NCBI GenBank assembly: GCA_014526335.1
Contig: JACTAT010000012.1
Span: forward strand, 834,040 to 898,039
DNA length: 64,000 nucleotides
Reading direction: 5' to 3'
Source: Chrysaora quinquecirrha
Lineage: Eukaryota; Cnidaria; Scyphozoa; Semaeostomeae; Pelagiidae
The notes beneath the pieces are model-generated. The model saw only the letters and a list, made by a program, of their open reading frames with translations, had not been told where the DNA came from and ran no database searches. Shown one piece after another: positions 1 to 10,569 of the stretch (positions are counted from its first letter, which is position 1; each line of letters begins with the position of its first letter). The translations under genes were made by a program, and so were the position numbers.

Positions 1-1340
1 GTGGGTATAGTGGTGGTGATAGAGGTGGTTGTGGTGATGAAGGGGTGGTTGTGGTGGTTGTGATAGGGGTGATCGTGGTGATGGTTGTAGGGGTAGTTGT
101 GGTGGTGGTGATAAGGGTGGTCGAGGTGATGGTTGTAGGGGTGGTTCCGGTGGTGGTGATAGGGGTGGTCGAGGTGATGGTTGTAGGGCTGGTTGTGGTG
201 GTGGTAGCGTTCCTTTAGATGTTGCACACCGTCAATGGTGGTGATAGTAATCATGATGATGATGATGATGATGATTATCATTATTATTATTATTATGACG
301 ATTTTCATCGTGAGGATAATATTAATGATGATTTGTTTTGAAAACTGTTTTGAAATTGCCGCTCTTTGGCAAAACTCTTTGTTAAATGTTGAGAATGCCT
401 GAAATGTCATTTACCAAAGCAAGGTGGCAATTTTCCAGTTCCATTTAGTAAGCAAGGATGAGTCAGTTGTCACATGACCCCAGATTGACAAAAGTGCTTG
501 CAGGCGAATTGTGAACAACTAACCGCAAATTGCGCATAAATGGCGAGACAATGGCCCTAATGGCATTCTTGACAATGGCCCTATTGTTACACGTTTTCCA
601 TTGTTCAAGCGTTGGTTAGTTACGATAATGATTATGATGATAATGGTGGTGGTTATGATGATGATGTTGATGAACACGATGATCATGATGCTGGTTGGTA
701 GGGGTGATTGTGGTTGTATGGTGGGTATGGTGGTGGTGATAGAGGTGGTTGTGGTGCTGAAGGGGTGGTTGTGGTGGTTGTGATAGGGGTGATCGTGGTG
801 ATGGTTGTAGGGGTAGTTGTGGTGGTGGTGATAAGGGTGGTCGAGGTGATGGTTGTAGGGTGGTTCCAGTGGTGGTGATAGGGTGGTCGAGGTGATGGTT
901 GTAGGGCTGGTTGTGGTGGTGGTAGCGTTCCTTTAGATGTTGCACACCGTCAATGGTGGTGATAGTAATCATGATGATGATGATGATGATGATTATCATT
1001 ATTATTATTATTATGACGATTTTCATCGTGAGGATAATATTAATGATGATTTGTTTTGAAAACTGTTTTGAAATTGCCGCTCTTTGGCAAAACTCTTTGT
1101 TAAATGTTGAGAATGCCTGAAATGTCATTTACCAAAGCAAGGTGGCAATTTTCCAGTTCCATTTAGTAAACAAGGATGAGTCAGTTGTCACATGACCCCA
1201 GATTGACAAAAGTGCTTGCAGGCCGAATTGTGAACAACTAACCGCAAATTGCGCATAAATGGCCGAGACAATGGCCCTAATGGCATTCTTGACAATGGCC
1301 CTATTGTTACACGTTTTCCATTGTTCAAGCGTTGGTTAGT
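1..1340. repeat. Tandem duplication, period 720 bp, with inner 48-bp minisatellite and ATG microsatellite
   Basis: Bases 1-620 recur at 721-1340 at a constant offset of 720, with two 1-bp losses in the G-rich part balanced by two 1-bp gains near the 3' end. The 621-720 linker joins the copies, and the array probably continues left of the window. Inside each unit a 48-bp G-rich repeat (starts near 80, 128 and 176) is followed by an ATG run and then ordinary AT-rich sequence. The array ends at about 1340, where copy 2 leaves the shared sequence. A long minus-strand open frame across it is rich in His, Asn and Pro and is a by-product of the repeat. Confidence 0.95.
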
Positions 1341-1585
1341 TGGTGAGTGACATCCACCCCACACCAATGTGTTCGAAGTTCTTCGAACACAAAAATGAAG
1401 GAACAAACTGGTTGGGTGCAAGTTAGAGAAAGTCTACAAAGTGCAGTTTTGAAAGAGCATCCCAGAAAAGATGCAATTTGCACAGAATGTAAAGAAAGTG
1501 GCCAGTAGGACAGCTAAGAAAATCAAATGATAAAGGAAAATACACACCATACTGCACTATTATATTGAAAAATAACCTCCTGAAG

Positions 1586-1965
1586 ATGTTAAAATATTCA
1601 CCCGAAACCCTCGAGGTTAGGGCTGAATATTTAATTAAGCATAACATTCGAAATGTTGATGAGAGAAAGCAGCTCTTGCAAGATACTATCGTTAACGAAG
1701 GTGAAAGAAAAAGTAAGAAAAAGTTAAAAAAAACCGATAAGGAGATTAATAAAAGTTTATGGAAAAAACAACCCAAATATGAAGAGAGCTTTAAAGATTT
1801 GTGGTACAAAGGTGCAGTTGTCTCATGCTAGGGCAGTGATGAATACGATACAGATTGTGAGTTTAGTATGATGGTAGTGACACAAATATGGCTCTAGGAG
1901 AGAATGAAAAGGCAGATGATTGTGAATTTGAAATTAACTATAGCTCTTGTGTCCTAAGAGAGTCA
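1586..1965 (+). pseudogene. R1 family fragment (Tudor-like segment)
   Basis: An open frame reads a Lys-rich segment, then 'DLWYKGAVVSC' and a TAG at 1829. Past the stop the same frame continues with 'GSDEYDTDC'. The block is closely matched at 36280-36480, where the frame reads 'DVWYKGVVVSCLDSDEYD'. A second block at about 1890-1965 matches the ALGENKKADDCEFE segment at 30886 and 36695. The W-Y-K-G-x-V-V pattern resembles a Tudor or chromo-barrel strand, but that is inference. The fragment is broken by stops and lacks the rest of the family's exons. Confidence 0.55.
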
Positions 1966-2099
1966 ATGAAATGTTAAAACGAAAAAATAATCGCATATCA
2001 GTACTGATGAAAAGATTAAGTAGTTTAAGAAAAAGAAGATGTAGTTCTGATTCAAAAAAAGGAAATTCTTTCTAGGTGCTTCTAAGAATATTCATCCTT

Positions 2100-2573
2100 C
2101 TGTTAACAATTCAACCCAAAAAGCTACGTTTCATATGCAGGAGCTTAGAGATCTGATCTGGCAAGAGCTGCATAGTTCTAACAGTAATGAAGGTCAACAA
2201 ATTTCACCCGCATCAACACTTTCCCAGTTTAATAACCGTCCAGAAACCACCAACACCCAGACACAGCAGCAAGGTCCTCAGTCCATAGCGGCTCAATCCC
2301 AGCCTGTGAATCCTCAGATCCAAACCCACAGTTTCAACCAACAAGGTAGTATTTCTTAACTTCATGCATCTCTCAGTGTAAAAATTTCCTCTTTGCCCCC
2401 ACTATCAGCCAAACTGATCAAGGCTATCCAAACGAAGATTTTATAGAATTCAATTTACTTTTGCCAACAACACTTTATGATTATTCAGCTAACAAAACAA
2501 ACATTGGTCGTATATCGCTTGAAGTTAACCTTTCTGATACAGGTGAAGTCACCTCCGTCATTTCAAATCATTG
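2100..2573 (+). pseudogene. DIRS-like gag fragment
   Basis: The first part (2135-2359) is a Gln/Thr/Ser-rich frame starting 'MQELRDLIWQEL', typical of the linker at the front of DIRS-like gag ORFs. After a short gap the frame at about 2394 reads 'LPPLSAKLIKAIQ'. A 1-bp frameshift near 2432 then leads into 'EDFIEFNLLLPTTLYDYS' and on to a stop at 2573. The same LPPL...KAIQ...LLP block recurs at about 20160 and 29290 in this window. This is the conserved entry to the gag core of tyrosine-recombinase retrotransposons as I know them from cnidarians. It is truncated and abuts a hAT fragment. Confidence 0.5.
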
Positions 2574-2639
2574 ATTGCTGTTTATTTCAAGGAAAGAGCA
2601 GACCCACAAGAGCAAGGATTTTTTTAATTCTTAACAGCG

Positions 2640-3582
2640 AAATCTACTCTCGACCTGCTTGCAGTCATCGCAGATGTCCTAATTCTGTTTTATCGCTACC
2701 AAAAGCAATTGCAACCTGACAGTGTAACATTGATTGACATGGGAGATTACACAAGACAAGTTAAAGAGAAATTGAGGAAGCTGGAGGACACGCCCCTTCT
2801 AGGCGGATGGGAGGAAGCCCTAAAAAGCAAACGGATGAAAATGCAGGGAAGATTCTGTTAAAAGAAATTGAGCTTAAGACGTCGGAAGAAAGACGAAGAC
2901 AGCAGCACAATTTATAGGTTACTGACAAAAGGGACGTGGGTGCAATTAAGGATGATATTATCGAGCCCTTGACAGAATTTCTTAGTCAAAGGTTCGTTCA
3001 AAACAATAATGATACAGCATTGTTAAAACCGTTTACTTCAATGGAAAGCTCGGCAGATATTCAAAAGATACAACGAGAGTTCTTTCGCGATCTTGATTTA
3101 GTTCAAATGGGGCAAGAATTCGAAGACTTGATGCTTCTGAACGATCACGAACGCTTCAAAATGCTGTCATTGATAGATCGCCTAAAAAGATTAATTGTGT
3201 CTGGTCAATTTCTAAACCTCGAGGTCGCTTATGCCCGTATTATGGCAGCAAAGCCTCACAGCGCTGATTTCGAAAGATTAGTAAGCTCAAGTGTGGCACT
3301 CAAGTGTGACTTAAGTCTTCTGGACGCTCAAGGATGCTTCTTGAGACAGAAAACAAGTATTTGTATGTGCATTATAACATGCCTTCTTTAGACCAGTGGG
3401 ATCCACGGCCAGCAGTAAGTGAATGGATGAAGGCAAAGACGCGTCGCAACAGAGATCTTCAAACAGGCAAGATGCAAGAATATTTAAAAGGCATCTTTAA
3501 TAAAGGATCTCATCACAATGAAGAAAATCGTTCAGAAGTTAACGCCAAGGACTCTAAAAATTTCAAGATGAAGCGATTTTAA
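2640..3582 (+). pseudogene. hAT-type transposase, C-terminal part, frameshifted
   Basis: Reading from about 2655 the translation gives 'LDLLAVIADVLILFYRYQ' and 'LEDTPLLGGWEEAL'. After a frameshift near 2830 come a Lys/Glu-rich stretch and then an open frame from 2936. That frame ends in a hAT-dimerisation-like block ('MAAKPHSADFERLVSS', 'LKCDLSLLDAQ'). A further frameshift near 3345 continues as 'ETENKYLYVHYNMPSLDQW' and 'DPRPAVSEWMKAKTRR', which matches the way hAT C-termini close. The zinc finger and the DDE core are absent. At least three frame breaks mean no functional protein. Family assignment is from motif order read by eye. Confidence 0.7.
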
Positions 3583-3790
3583 AATATTGTGAGCAGTATT
3601 TTTCTAGCAAACAATGAGACACTATGAAACATTTAACATTATCTGATTCTTATTGCATTTATCATTTACTATTTATTCTCGCATCATTGATATCGTGATG
3701 TTATTCTTGTTGAATTCTAATCTTTAAACATTTTTAATGGGTAGCACAATTTTTGAGTTAGCGCTGCACATATTTTTTTAGAACAGCACA

Positions 3791-4069
3791 TTGTGTGTAA
3801 AACTGCACGTTAAAAAACCTGCAAATCAAAACCCCCTTGTTAAAAAGCAAAAAAATAAGGAGCTTGGAGACCTTGTTAGAAGCCTGGAACATCTTATTCG
3901 CACGATGGTCGCCTTTAACCCTGCCATAGCTAATGATTTGCATTCCTACCAAGAGCCTATCTGTAGTTCTCATTGCCAATATGGATTTCTGATGGATGTG
4001 GTACGTTTCAAAGAGCGCAACAAAAGCTGTGTAACGAAAGCTAAGACGGAGCTGGCTTGGTCATGGTGA
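3791..4069 (+). pseudogene. DIRS-like gag core fragment
   Basis: The open frame reads 'LVRSLEHLIRTMVAFNP', 'DLHSYQEPICSSHCQYGF' and ends 'AKTELAWSW'. This follows the gag-core layout of DIRS-like elements: a W-x-E-A-W-like start, a long amphipathic stretch, a '...YQ..IC....QY' motif and a closing '..L.W.W'. The usual aromatic residues around the first helix are changed, suggesting decay. There is no zinc knuckle and no adjoining RT. It could instead belong to a related repeated ORF family. Confidence 0.4.
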
Positions 4070-4424
4070 GAAATTTTGTTATTTGGTTCGTTGCTGGAGC
4101 TGTTCTCGCAAATACTGACCTGTTAGACATTTGACCAAAGTTGAACGCTGAACGTATTTTCTCGAGAAATTTCTTATGTTGCTGACCGATTGATTCTCTA
4201 ATACTGAACACTGAACTAACACAAATACCCGAAGTTGGAACCCAACACACCAACTGAGATGCCGCGAAGCCGAATACGACGACGTGATATTTTGGGGGTT
4301 TTAATGAGCCGATGGATGGCCGTTGAGAAGGACCAGAGAGGGTACCTTGTGTTTTTAGAATCAAGTTTATAAACTTTAATTTCTGAAGACATTTCAGCTC
4401 TACATGTGATTAACCTTGTTCTTT

Positions 4425-5339
4425 AACGGAGGGGAGAGTGTAAAGTATCTGTGTTTTAATTACTTTGGATACGTAAATTGTCGTGATTTCAATGTTTACG
4501 TGCAGTTCTCGTGTTAGTGTAAGTAACTCCTTTTCCGGGAAATGTGTGTTCTTTTGTCTTTGTTCTCAACGTGTTGTGTGATGTATCGCAGTGTTGTCTA
4601 ATTAGTCAGTGTTAAATATTTGTGTGTAATCATATTTTAGCGAGAATTCGGATAGACTCTTGAATTTGAACTCAGAATTTACTCGTTATATATATGAACT
4701 TTGTGAAATCTAATTCGTGGAGATCATTTTTCTATGACTGGAGGAGGAAAGAGCCGAAAAACAATAGATGGAATGATTTTTGGAACGGTCAATCAAATTC
4801 AATCGAAATCCGTTACGACGAATACGACGAACGCGAAGCATCGATCGAACTTTTAACGAATGAAGAAAACCGAATCCTTCACTTTGATGATGCTCCCCGT
4901 TAATGGCGGAGTGAAATATTAGTAACTAAAAATGAGGTTAGTTTGCCATTTTGATGTCTATAATATTATATATATGAACTTGGAACGCTGGAATAACCTT
5001 GATTATTATTCTTATTATGATTGTACTTACTGGAAAGGGATTTTATTCATTGAAAGAATATACTGCCGAATTGGAAAGCGGACATTGAAGACTTGGACTT
5101 AGGTCAAATTTAACCTTTTTGTGTATTATCAACGTGAATATTATCGGACTGCCTTAATCAGGCTTGAGGCATAGAGACTCGGACTCATCGTATAATCTTT
5201 GGTATTCATAGTTGGAATATAGTTTTGTGTGTTATTCTTTACTTTCTTGGATACGATTCTTTAGATTCTAATTGGGAACCCATTGGTACTCTAAGCTGCC
5301 GGCTTAGGACAAGTGCCTAAGCGTCGATACGAGCCAACA
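4425..5339 (+). repeat. Possible LTR preceded by a polypurine tract
   Basis: A purine run (4428-4438, cggaggggagag type) is directly followed by TGTAAAG at 4439. The sequence to 5339 ends CCAACA, giving TG...CA ends about 901 bp apart. It is AT-rich with no long ORF except a 69-codon frame at 4694-4903 that I do not recognise. No second LTR is present in the window, so this would be a 3' LTR whose partner is lost. Without a copy to compare, the right boundary is a guess. Confidence 0.3.
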
Positions 5340-5828
5340 GCAGATCATTTTCCACAGAACGGGCTTGTTTTGCGTTGTGCGAACAAGAGCTACAAAAAAA
5401 TTTATGTTCAAAAAAATTCATGGTTTCCAGGGTCACATGTATCCCTTACTAGCTGACATACTACAAGTACCCCGAAAATATGGTGGAGCATGAACTGAAA
5501 ATTGAAAGTCAACACACGACAGTGGACTGGTTAAATCTTACCAGGGAAGTCTGCGCTAATCGGAAGAGCTGAACCAATTTGTGATGAAGGTATCGATATA
5601 GAGATAGATGAGTCAAAATTTAGAGAAAGAAAATACCACAGAGGGAGGAGAGTAGAGTGTTTGGTGGTATCAAGAGTGTCAGAAAAGTGCTTTTCAAATT
5701 GCTGAGAAGCGAGATGCAGACACACAGAATCCTATCATAAAACAATACATCAATAATACCCAGTGAATGCTGGAAGGCTTATAGCTCGTTGCAGAAAGAA
5801 GGATATCTCCATTTGACTACAAACCATA
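5340..5828. other. Non-coding, nothing recognised
   Basis: Only short frames occur. No motif, repeat partner or RNA gene was found. Confidence 0.5.
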
Positions 5829-6001
5829 GTATCCAGTTCAAAAACCAAGAAAACAGGAGCTTGATAAATTCAATTGAAGGAACCCGCAATGTTCTGAAAC
5901 GCTCGCTACCCAGAACTAGAGCACGAAAGGAGATGTACAAGTCCTATTTTGCTGAAGATTGTGTCAGAAAGTAGAAAGCAACATCGAAAAAAACTGAAGA
6001 A

Positions 6002-6340
6002 AAAACTGGCTTCCTCATTCAGATCAATGGAACTCTCAAATACACGAAAACATAAAGAAGCTGATTTGAATAAAGAAAATGGAACATTCACGCCTTTAAT
6101 GTTTTCCTGCAACAGTGGGATGGGCAGTGAAAAACGAAAATTTTTTCCAACGTTTTTCTGGGCTTATTTCTGAAAAGCATGAACAAAACTTCAGTGAAAC
6201 GTCTCCGTGGATTAAAAGAAAGTTGGCTTTTTCCATGGTTTGTACTGCTGTAGTTTGTTTAAGAGGATCTAGGTCACGTCAACATCAAGTCCCCAATTGT
6301 GAAATGGGTGACCTGGACACTAGAAACATAGTTAATTAAT
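6002..6340 (+). pseudogene. Fragment of a mobile-element protein C-terminus inside the insertion
   Basis: The insert carries a frame reading 'KENGTFTPLMFSCNSGMG'. After a frameshift near 6130 it reads 'NENFFQRFSGLISEK', 'WIKRKLAFSMVCTAVVC' and 'LRGSRSR', ending in a stop at 6340. The pattern 'FTPL.F...GGMG', '.F.RL..LI..K', 'W....SFAL.R.A..C.RGSRS' is one I know as the C-terminus of repeated cnidarian and fish transposon-encoded proteins. I cannot name the element class with confidence. The position between direct repeats explains why copy 2 of the host segment lacks it. Confidence 0.45.
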
Positions 6341-6755
6341 TAGTGTCTACTATTTTTGCATTTATTCAATTGATATTCTATAGCTTTTCAAGTTTAATTC
6401 TTAACCGGCAGCCTATCGGTATACAAACAGTACTGTTTTGCAAATTATTATAAGTGAGCATCAAGTAAAAAACTGAAGATGCTTTCCTTGAATTTCTTGA
6501 TTTAATTGGCGAAATTTATCCAACAAAACAGCGATGACCTCTCGTTGAAATAGACCAAGCAGCTTCCAACTTGATCACCTATATCTAACCACTATATCCT
6601 AATGATAGACAACCAGCATAAGTAGTTCGTGAAATTAGACTGATGCACAATTGGTCTTCCTCTTGGGCAAAAGTCTAACCGTGATAAAACAATGAGTAAT
6701 TCATTTCATACAAAAAGTCATATATTACATATCGTTGCTCTGAGCCCAATGCGTA

Positions 6756-7200
6756 TTGATTATCACGTATGAAGGAAATGGCTTTTTTTCCGTCTCAAAC
6801 AGCCAGGGATTCCGAGACCACATAGAGGATTTTTATGTGGTTGGGGAAACCCCGACAAAGGAATGTTCCTTTTACGCCGTTTTTGACAGACATGGAGGTG
6901 AATTTGTAAGCCAGTATGCTGCCGAGAATTTAAAGCTTATCTTGCCAGGAATTTAAAAGACAATTTGAAAGCCATTACTGTACTGTAACAACACAAGAGA
7001 CTCGGAAACATGTTCTTCAGCAAAGCTGGACAGATTTTGATGCAATCATAAAAGATATCGGCCTCTAGCCAAAGCTGGTTCAAAAAGAAAACGGGAAGAA
7101 ACGCCGGGAATAAGATGTGGCGGCTCCACTGCGGTTGCTGCCATTCTCACACCGACCCTCTTAATTTTTGTCAACTGTGGGGTTTGTCAATTTTGTTCGC
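6756..7200 (+). pseudogene. PP2C-family protein phosphatase remnant, copy 1
   Basis: The frame 6756-6956 contains 'FRDHIEDF', equivalent to the R-x-x-M-E-D motif, and 'FYAVFDRHGGEF', equivalent to F-A-V-F-D-G-H-G-G. It then reads 'QYAAENL' before a TAA. Further on, near 7104-7190, another frame reads 'GIRCGGSTAVAAILTP' and 'IFVNCG', the G-S-T-A and N-x-G-D-S strands of PPM/PP2C enzymes. The Gly of DGHGG is Arg here and the metal-binding Asp of NCGDS is missing. The linking region has stops and frameshifts, so this is a dead fragment. The active enzymes are Mg2+/Mn2+-dependent Ser/Thr phosphatases; PPM1A-like members are the closest in layout. Confidence 0.7.
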
Positions 7201-7243
7201 AGATAGCAGGTCCCCATCAGCTGCAAGCTGACATTAGCTTAAC

Positions 7244-8596
7244 TTTTGAGAGTTAAATTGATTCGGACCATTTGAATTTGCCCTTAGAAAAGGTTTGTCT
7301 ATCTATTTCCGGATTTTCTGCTGAGGTTTGGTTCATTCTTATTCATGCTTTTATCAACCAATCATTGGCCAGGAAACATGGCGCGACTTTTGACTGCACT
7401 TTCATGGATGAAAACAACCTGAGTGGTAAAAATATTTAGTACATGGTCGCTTTTTAAAAAATTAAAGGTAAGTTGCCTTATATTTCTTATATTACAATTA
7501 GTATAGTGTACAATATCAAATTACCTTACTGCTTTTGTAATTCTAATTATTCATTGAAGACTTGCCCCATAATTATTGCCTCTATGAAGTGTTATTTTTT
7601 GTACGAATAAACAAAAAAATGTTATTATTATTTACATGTCTTCTGCTTTTGCTTATCTTTTGCTTTAAGCTAAACAGTAAAGTTATACCATAGCATGTCT
7701 TCGTTATTGATATTATGCTGATGAAAAAACTAATATATAAAAGAAGGATATTTTTTCCATAGGTATTTCTACTAGGAAAATTATTGTTCGCTTGGACGAA
7801 AGTGAAAAGGAAAATAGCTGTAATTCTTTATATTGCAATAAATATTTTAGGAAAGAATAGCAGATTATATTAATATACTTTGTCTTTCTAAGTTAAGTGT
7901 TGTGGTCGGAGGTGTCTTGTAGATTTCCTGTTACGGTGCTTACATCCCTTGCTTCTCCAAGACACTGGATAATTGATAGTGCAACTCTGATTAGCATTAA
8001 CTATGGAGTTTTATGTGACTGTTTCTTCATGGTCAGAGTGTGCGAGTATATCAAAACCAGAAAAAAAGAGCTAAGTAGAGATACACATCCAGGAACCAGA
8101 GTATGGGAAAGGAACATGACTCGAATGACTTTCTCAACAAAATGAATGCACAGTCCTTTTAGGCTGAGGTGCTTGAGGCGGAGGTCCTTGCAAGGCGGTG
8201 GTCTGAGACGGAGAAAATGATTGCCGACATCTTACCAAAGGATTGCCAAAGCAAAGATTTCAAGAGCTGCGAGATTTGATGGGTGTCAAGCCAACAGAAT
8301 AAACTATTTCATTTTAATTTTTCTTTATGTTTCCTTATATCAAACTTGCTCATCAAGTGGGAGTGTTGAACAATTGACAATTTGTTATGATTCGTTGTTT
8401 GATATAATCTATATCACGTGACTCTGACTCATCCAAGTCATATGACTGTCGCATGGTTTTGCTCTGCTGTACTATTGTTTTTGATCTTCGAATTACGAAA
8501 TGTATCTCTAGTTTCTCTAAGTTTTATGCTGAATATAGTATTTGTGTTCTTGTTCAGAACAGATATCCCTTACATGCGCAAAATGCTTAGCACACG
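7244..8596. other. Mostly non-coding spacer between the PP2C-bearing duplicates
   Basis: Apart from the exon-like repeat at 7741-7890 there is no supported gene. Frames at 7897-8145, 8221-8421 and 8418-8654 are hydrophobic or mixed without recognisable domains. Confidence 0.5.
7741..7890 (+). repeat. Exon-like repeat, copy 1
   Basis: About 150 bp match 28985-29140 with many substitutions. Both encode a short stretch of the form 'STRKIIVRLDESEK' (here) or 'SITREIVVCFEENEK' (copy 2). In copy 2 this is followed by a good splice donor, gtaagc; here the donor reads gaaaat, so it is lost. The surroundings (7244-7740 and 7891-8596) hold only short AT-rich frames and nothing I recognise. Confidence 0.6.
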
Positions 8597-9521
8597 CCCA
8601 AAACAGCATTCAGTTCAAAAACGAGGAAACAGGAGTTTGCACAAATTCATTTGAAGGAACCTGAAATGCTCTGAAACGCTCGCTACCAGGAACTGGGACA
8701 CGACAGGAGATGTACGAGTCCTTTTTTCCTGAATATTGTGTCAGAAAGCAACATTTAAAGAAATTGAAGATCCTTTCCTTGAATTTCTTGGTTTAATTTC
8801 GGCGAAATTTATCCAACAAAACGGCGAAGACCTCTCGTTGAAATAGGCCAAGCAGCTTCTAACTTTATAATCTAAATCTAACCCCTATGTCTTTATTATA
8901 GACAACCAGCATTATTAGTACCTGAAATTAAAGTGATACACAATTGGTCTTCCTCTTGGGCAAAAGTCTAACCGAGATAAAACAATGAGTAATTCATTTC
9001 ATACAAAAGTCATATATTAGATATCGTTGCTCTGAGCCCAATGCGTATTAATTATCACGTACAGGTGAAGGAAATGGCTTTTTTCCGTCTCAACCAGCCA
9101 GGGTTCCGATACCATATGGAAGATTTTAATGTGGTTGGGGAAATCCCGACAAAGGAATGTTCCTTTTACGCCGTTTTTGACGGACATGGAGGTGAATTTG
9201 TAAGCCAGTATGCTGCCGAGAATTTAAGAGCTTAGGAATTTAAAAGACAATTTGAAAGCAATTACTGTAACAACACAAGAGACTCTGAAACATGCTCTTC
9301 AGCAAAGCTGGAAGATTTCGATGCAATCATAAAAGATATCGGCCTCTAGCCAAAGCTGGTTCGAAAAGAAAACGGAAGAAACGCCGGGAATAAGATGTGG
9401 CGGCTCCACTGCGGTTGCTGATATTCTCAAACAGACCCGCTTAATTTTTGTCAACTGTGGGGTTTGTCAATTTTATTCGCAGATAGCAGGTCCCCATCAG
9501 CTATGAGCTGACATTAGCTTA
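8597..9521 (+). repeat. Duplicated segment, copy 2 (uninterrupted)
   Basis: This is the partner of 5829-7243. It keeps the pre-insertion order ('tgtgtcagaaagcaacatttaaag' runs straight into 'ttgaagatcctttcc') and so shows where the insertion entered copy 1. The two copies share the PP2C remnants and the stop after YAAENL, so the ancestral segment was already a pseudogene when it duplicated. Confidence 0.85.
9041..9480 (+). pseudogene. PP2C-family protein phosphatase remnant, copy 2
   Basis: The frame reads 'FRYHMEDFNVVGEIP', then 'FYAVFDGHGGEFVSQYAA' and stops at 9235. This copy keeps the intact M-E-D and D-G-H-G-G motifs that are altered in copy 1. About 150 bp on, a second frame reads 'GIRCGGSTAVADIL' and 'IFVNCG' (9384-9470). 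The Asp of the N-C-G-D-S motif is again missing. The fragment covers only the first third or so of a PP2C catalytic domain. No promoter or intact start can be argued. Confidence 0.72.
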
Positions 9522-9829
9522 ACCTGCTTTGACGAGATATTGTTATTTATATAGATTTGCTTTATCGCCTGGAGACGGAGTAATTGCGATAGATGAACAA
9601 TATATAGTGGGTTTTTCAAATGCTCTAAGGATTCATCTCATTTAGCGCATTTGCGCTTGCGCAAATGCAGATTAACGCTGAGGTGATCAAGTCACGCCAT
9701 CAGTTTATGGGTCCCAGTCCTTGCTCCTCAGCACCATTAAAAGCGTTTAGCTGTGCTGTGAGGAACCATGTTTTCTCATCTGTAGACTCACAAATCGAAT
9801 TTATCTATTTATGTGGCTGAATTGATAAC

Positions 9830-10392
9830 ATGTCTGGCAGAAATCCATACTCTGGGAATGTTGCTCGTGATAAGGCTCGAACACTCGATGACTGGCTTCG
9901 TTTAACGAAACAACAGCTCAAAGGTTCGTGCAAAGGTTATTGGCGGAACCAAGCAAGTGTAGGTTGATCGCCTTTTACGATATTTCAACAATGCAAGACC
10001 AACCGAAGAATCTACGCCAGGTCCAAGTGCCACAAGGGATTTTGACCAGTTTTCAAACGCTTCTTTGCAAGAAGCCTCTGTGTCCATTCCTGTAGCGGAA
10101 TTACGAGAGATCATAAGGGAAGAAGTTGCAAAAGGAAAGGAAGGAACTAATACACCCATCAACCGTCCATGTCCCCAGCTTCACCCATCCCATCAGCACA
10201 ACCTCCAAGCAAGTCCAAGAAACTCTACCTTCATCAGCATCAGGTAATGCAAATCCCAAACTTTTGTTACCTATCCTGAGAGGCTGTTTGCCGACCAATG
10301 ATGCGGGCAGATTATGTATAAACAAATCTGTCATAAAGAAATCAACATTGAATGGGGGGGGGGGCAGAGACATTGATCCCCAATCAACATGA
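9830..10392 (+). pseudogene. DIRS-like gag N-terminus with SAP-like motif
   Basis: ATG at 9830 opens 'MSGRNPYSGNVARDKAR', then 'LDDWLRLTKQQLK'. After a 1-bp frameshift near 9918 comes 'GTKQVQ.VDRLLRYFN', broken by TAG at about 9961. The L-x-K-x-x-L-K...G-x-K...L-x-x-R-L-x-x-F pattern is that of a SAP DNA-binding motif. An acidic/Ser linker follows ('PVAELREIIREEVAKG'), then, in another frame, 'SASGNANPKLLLPILRGCLP', the entry of the gag core seen also near 20140. The core itself is cut off before the transposase at 10570. An 11-G run lies at 10354-10364. Confidence 0.5.
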
Positions 10393-10569
10393 CTGAGTAT
10401 TTGTCTCAACATATTTTGTCCATGATTGTCTGATTTTTTTATCTCGGGTACTTAAACATATTGGTGAATAATTAAATAATTATGACTTATAATCATAAGA
10501 AGATAGGGGATTTGAGATGAGGATACGTTAATTTTCTTAGCTGTCTAAGTTCTACAATCATAGGCCAAT

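Larger units (their letters stand above)
5829..7243 (+). repeat. Duplicated segment, copy 1 (interrupted)
   Basis: The segment aligns with 8597-9521. The match runs from 'atccagttcaaaaacca' at about 5830 to about 5998. It resumes at about 6470 and continues to about 7243, through the PP2C remnants and the 'gcagatagcaggtccccatcag' region. About 470 bp present here (5999-6469) are absent from copy 2. The insert is bracketed by a repeated 'actgaaga'-type sequence, so it looks like an insertion with target duplication. Confidence 0.85.

Noticed and set aside
616..1128. 170-codon minus-strand frame rich in His/Asn/Pro
   Set aside because: It lies wholly in the G-rich minisatellite and ATG repeat, changes with the repeat unit and has no domain.
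10354..10364. Homopolymer runs (11 G at 10354 and 34789; 12 C at 41898) as regulatory or recombination signals
   Set aside because: Runs of this length are common and error-prone in assemblies; nothing around them supports a role.
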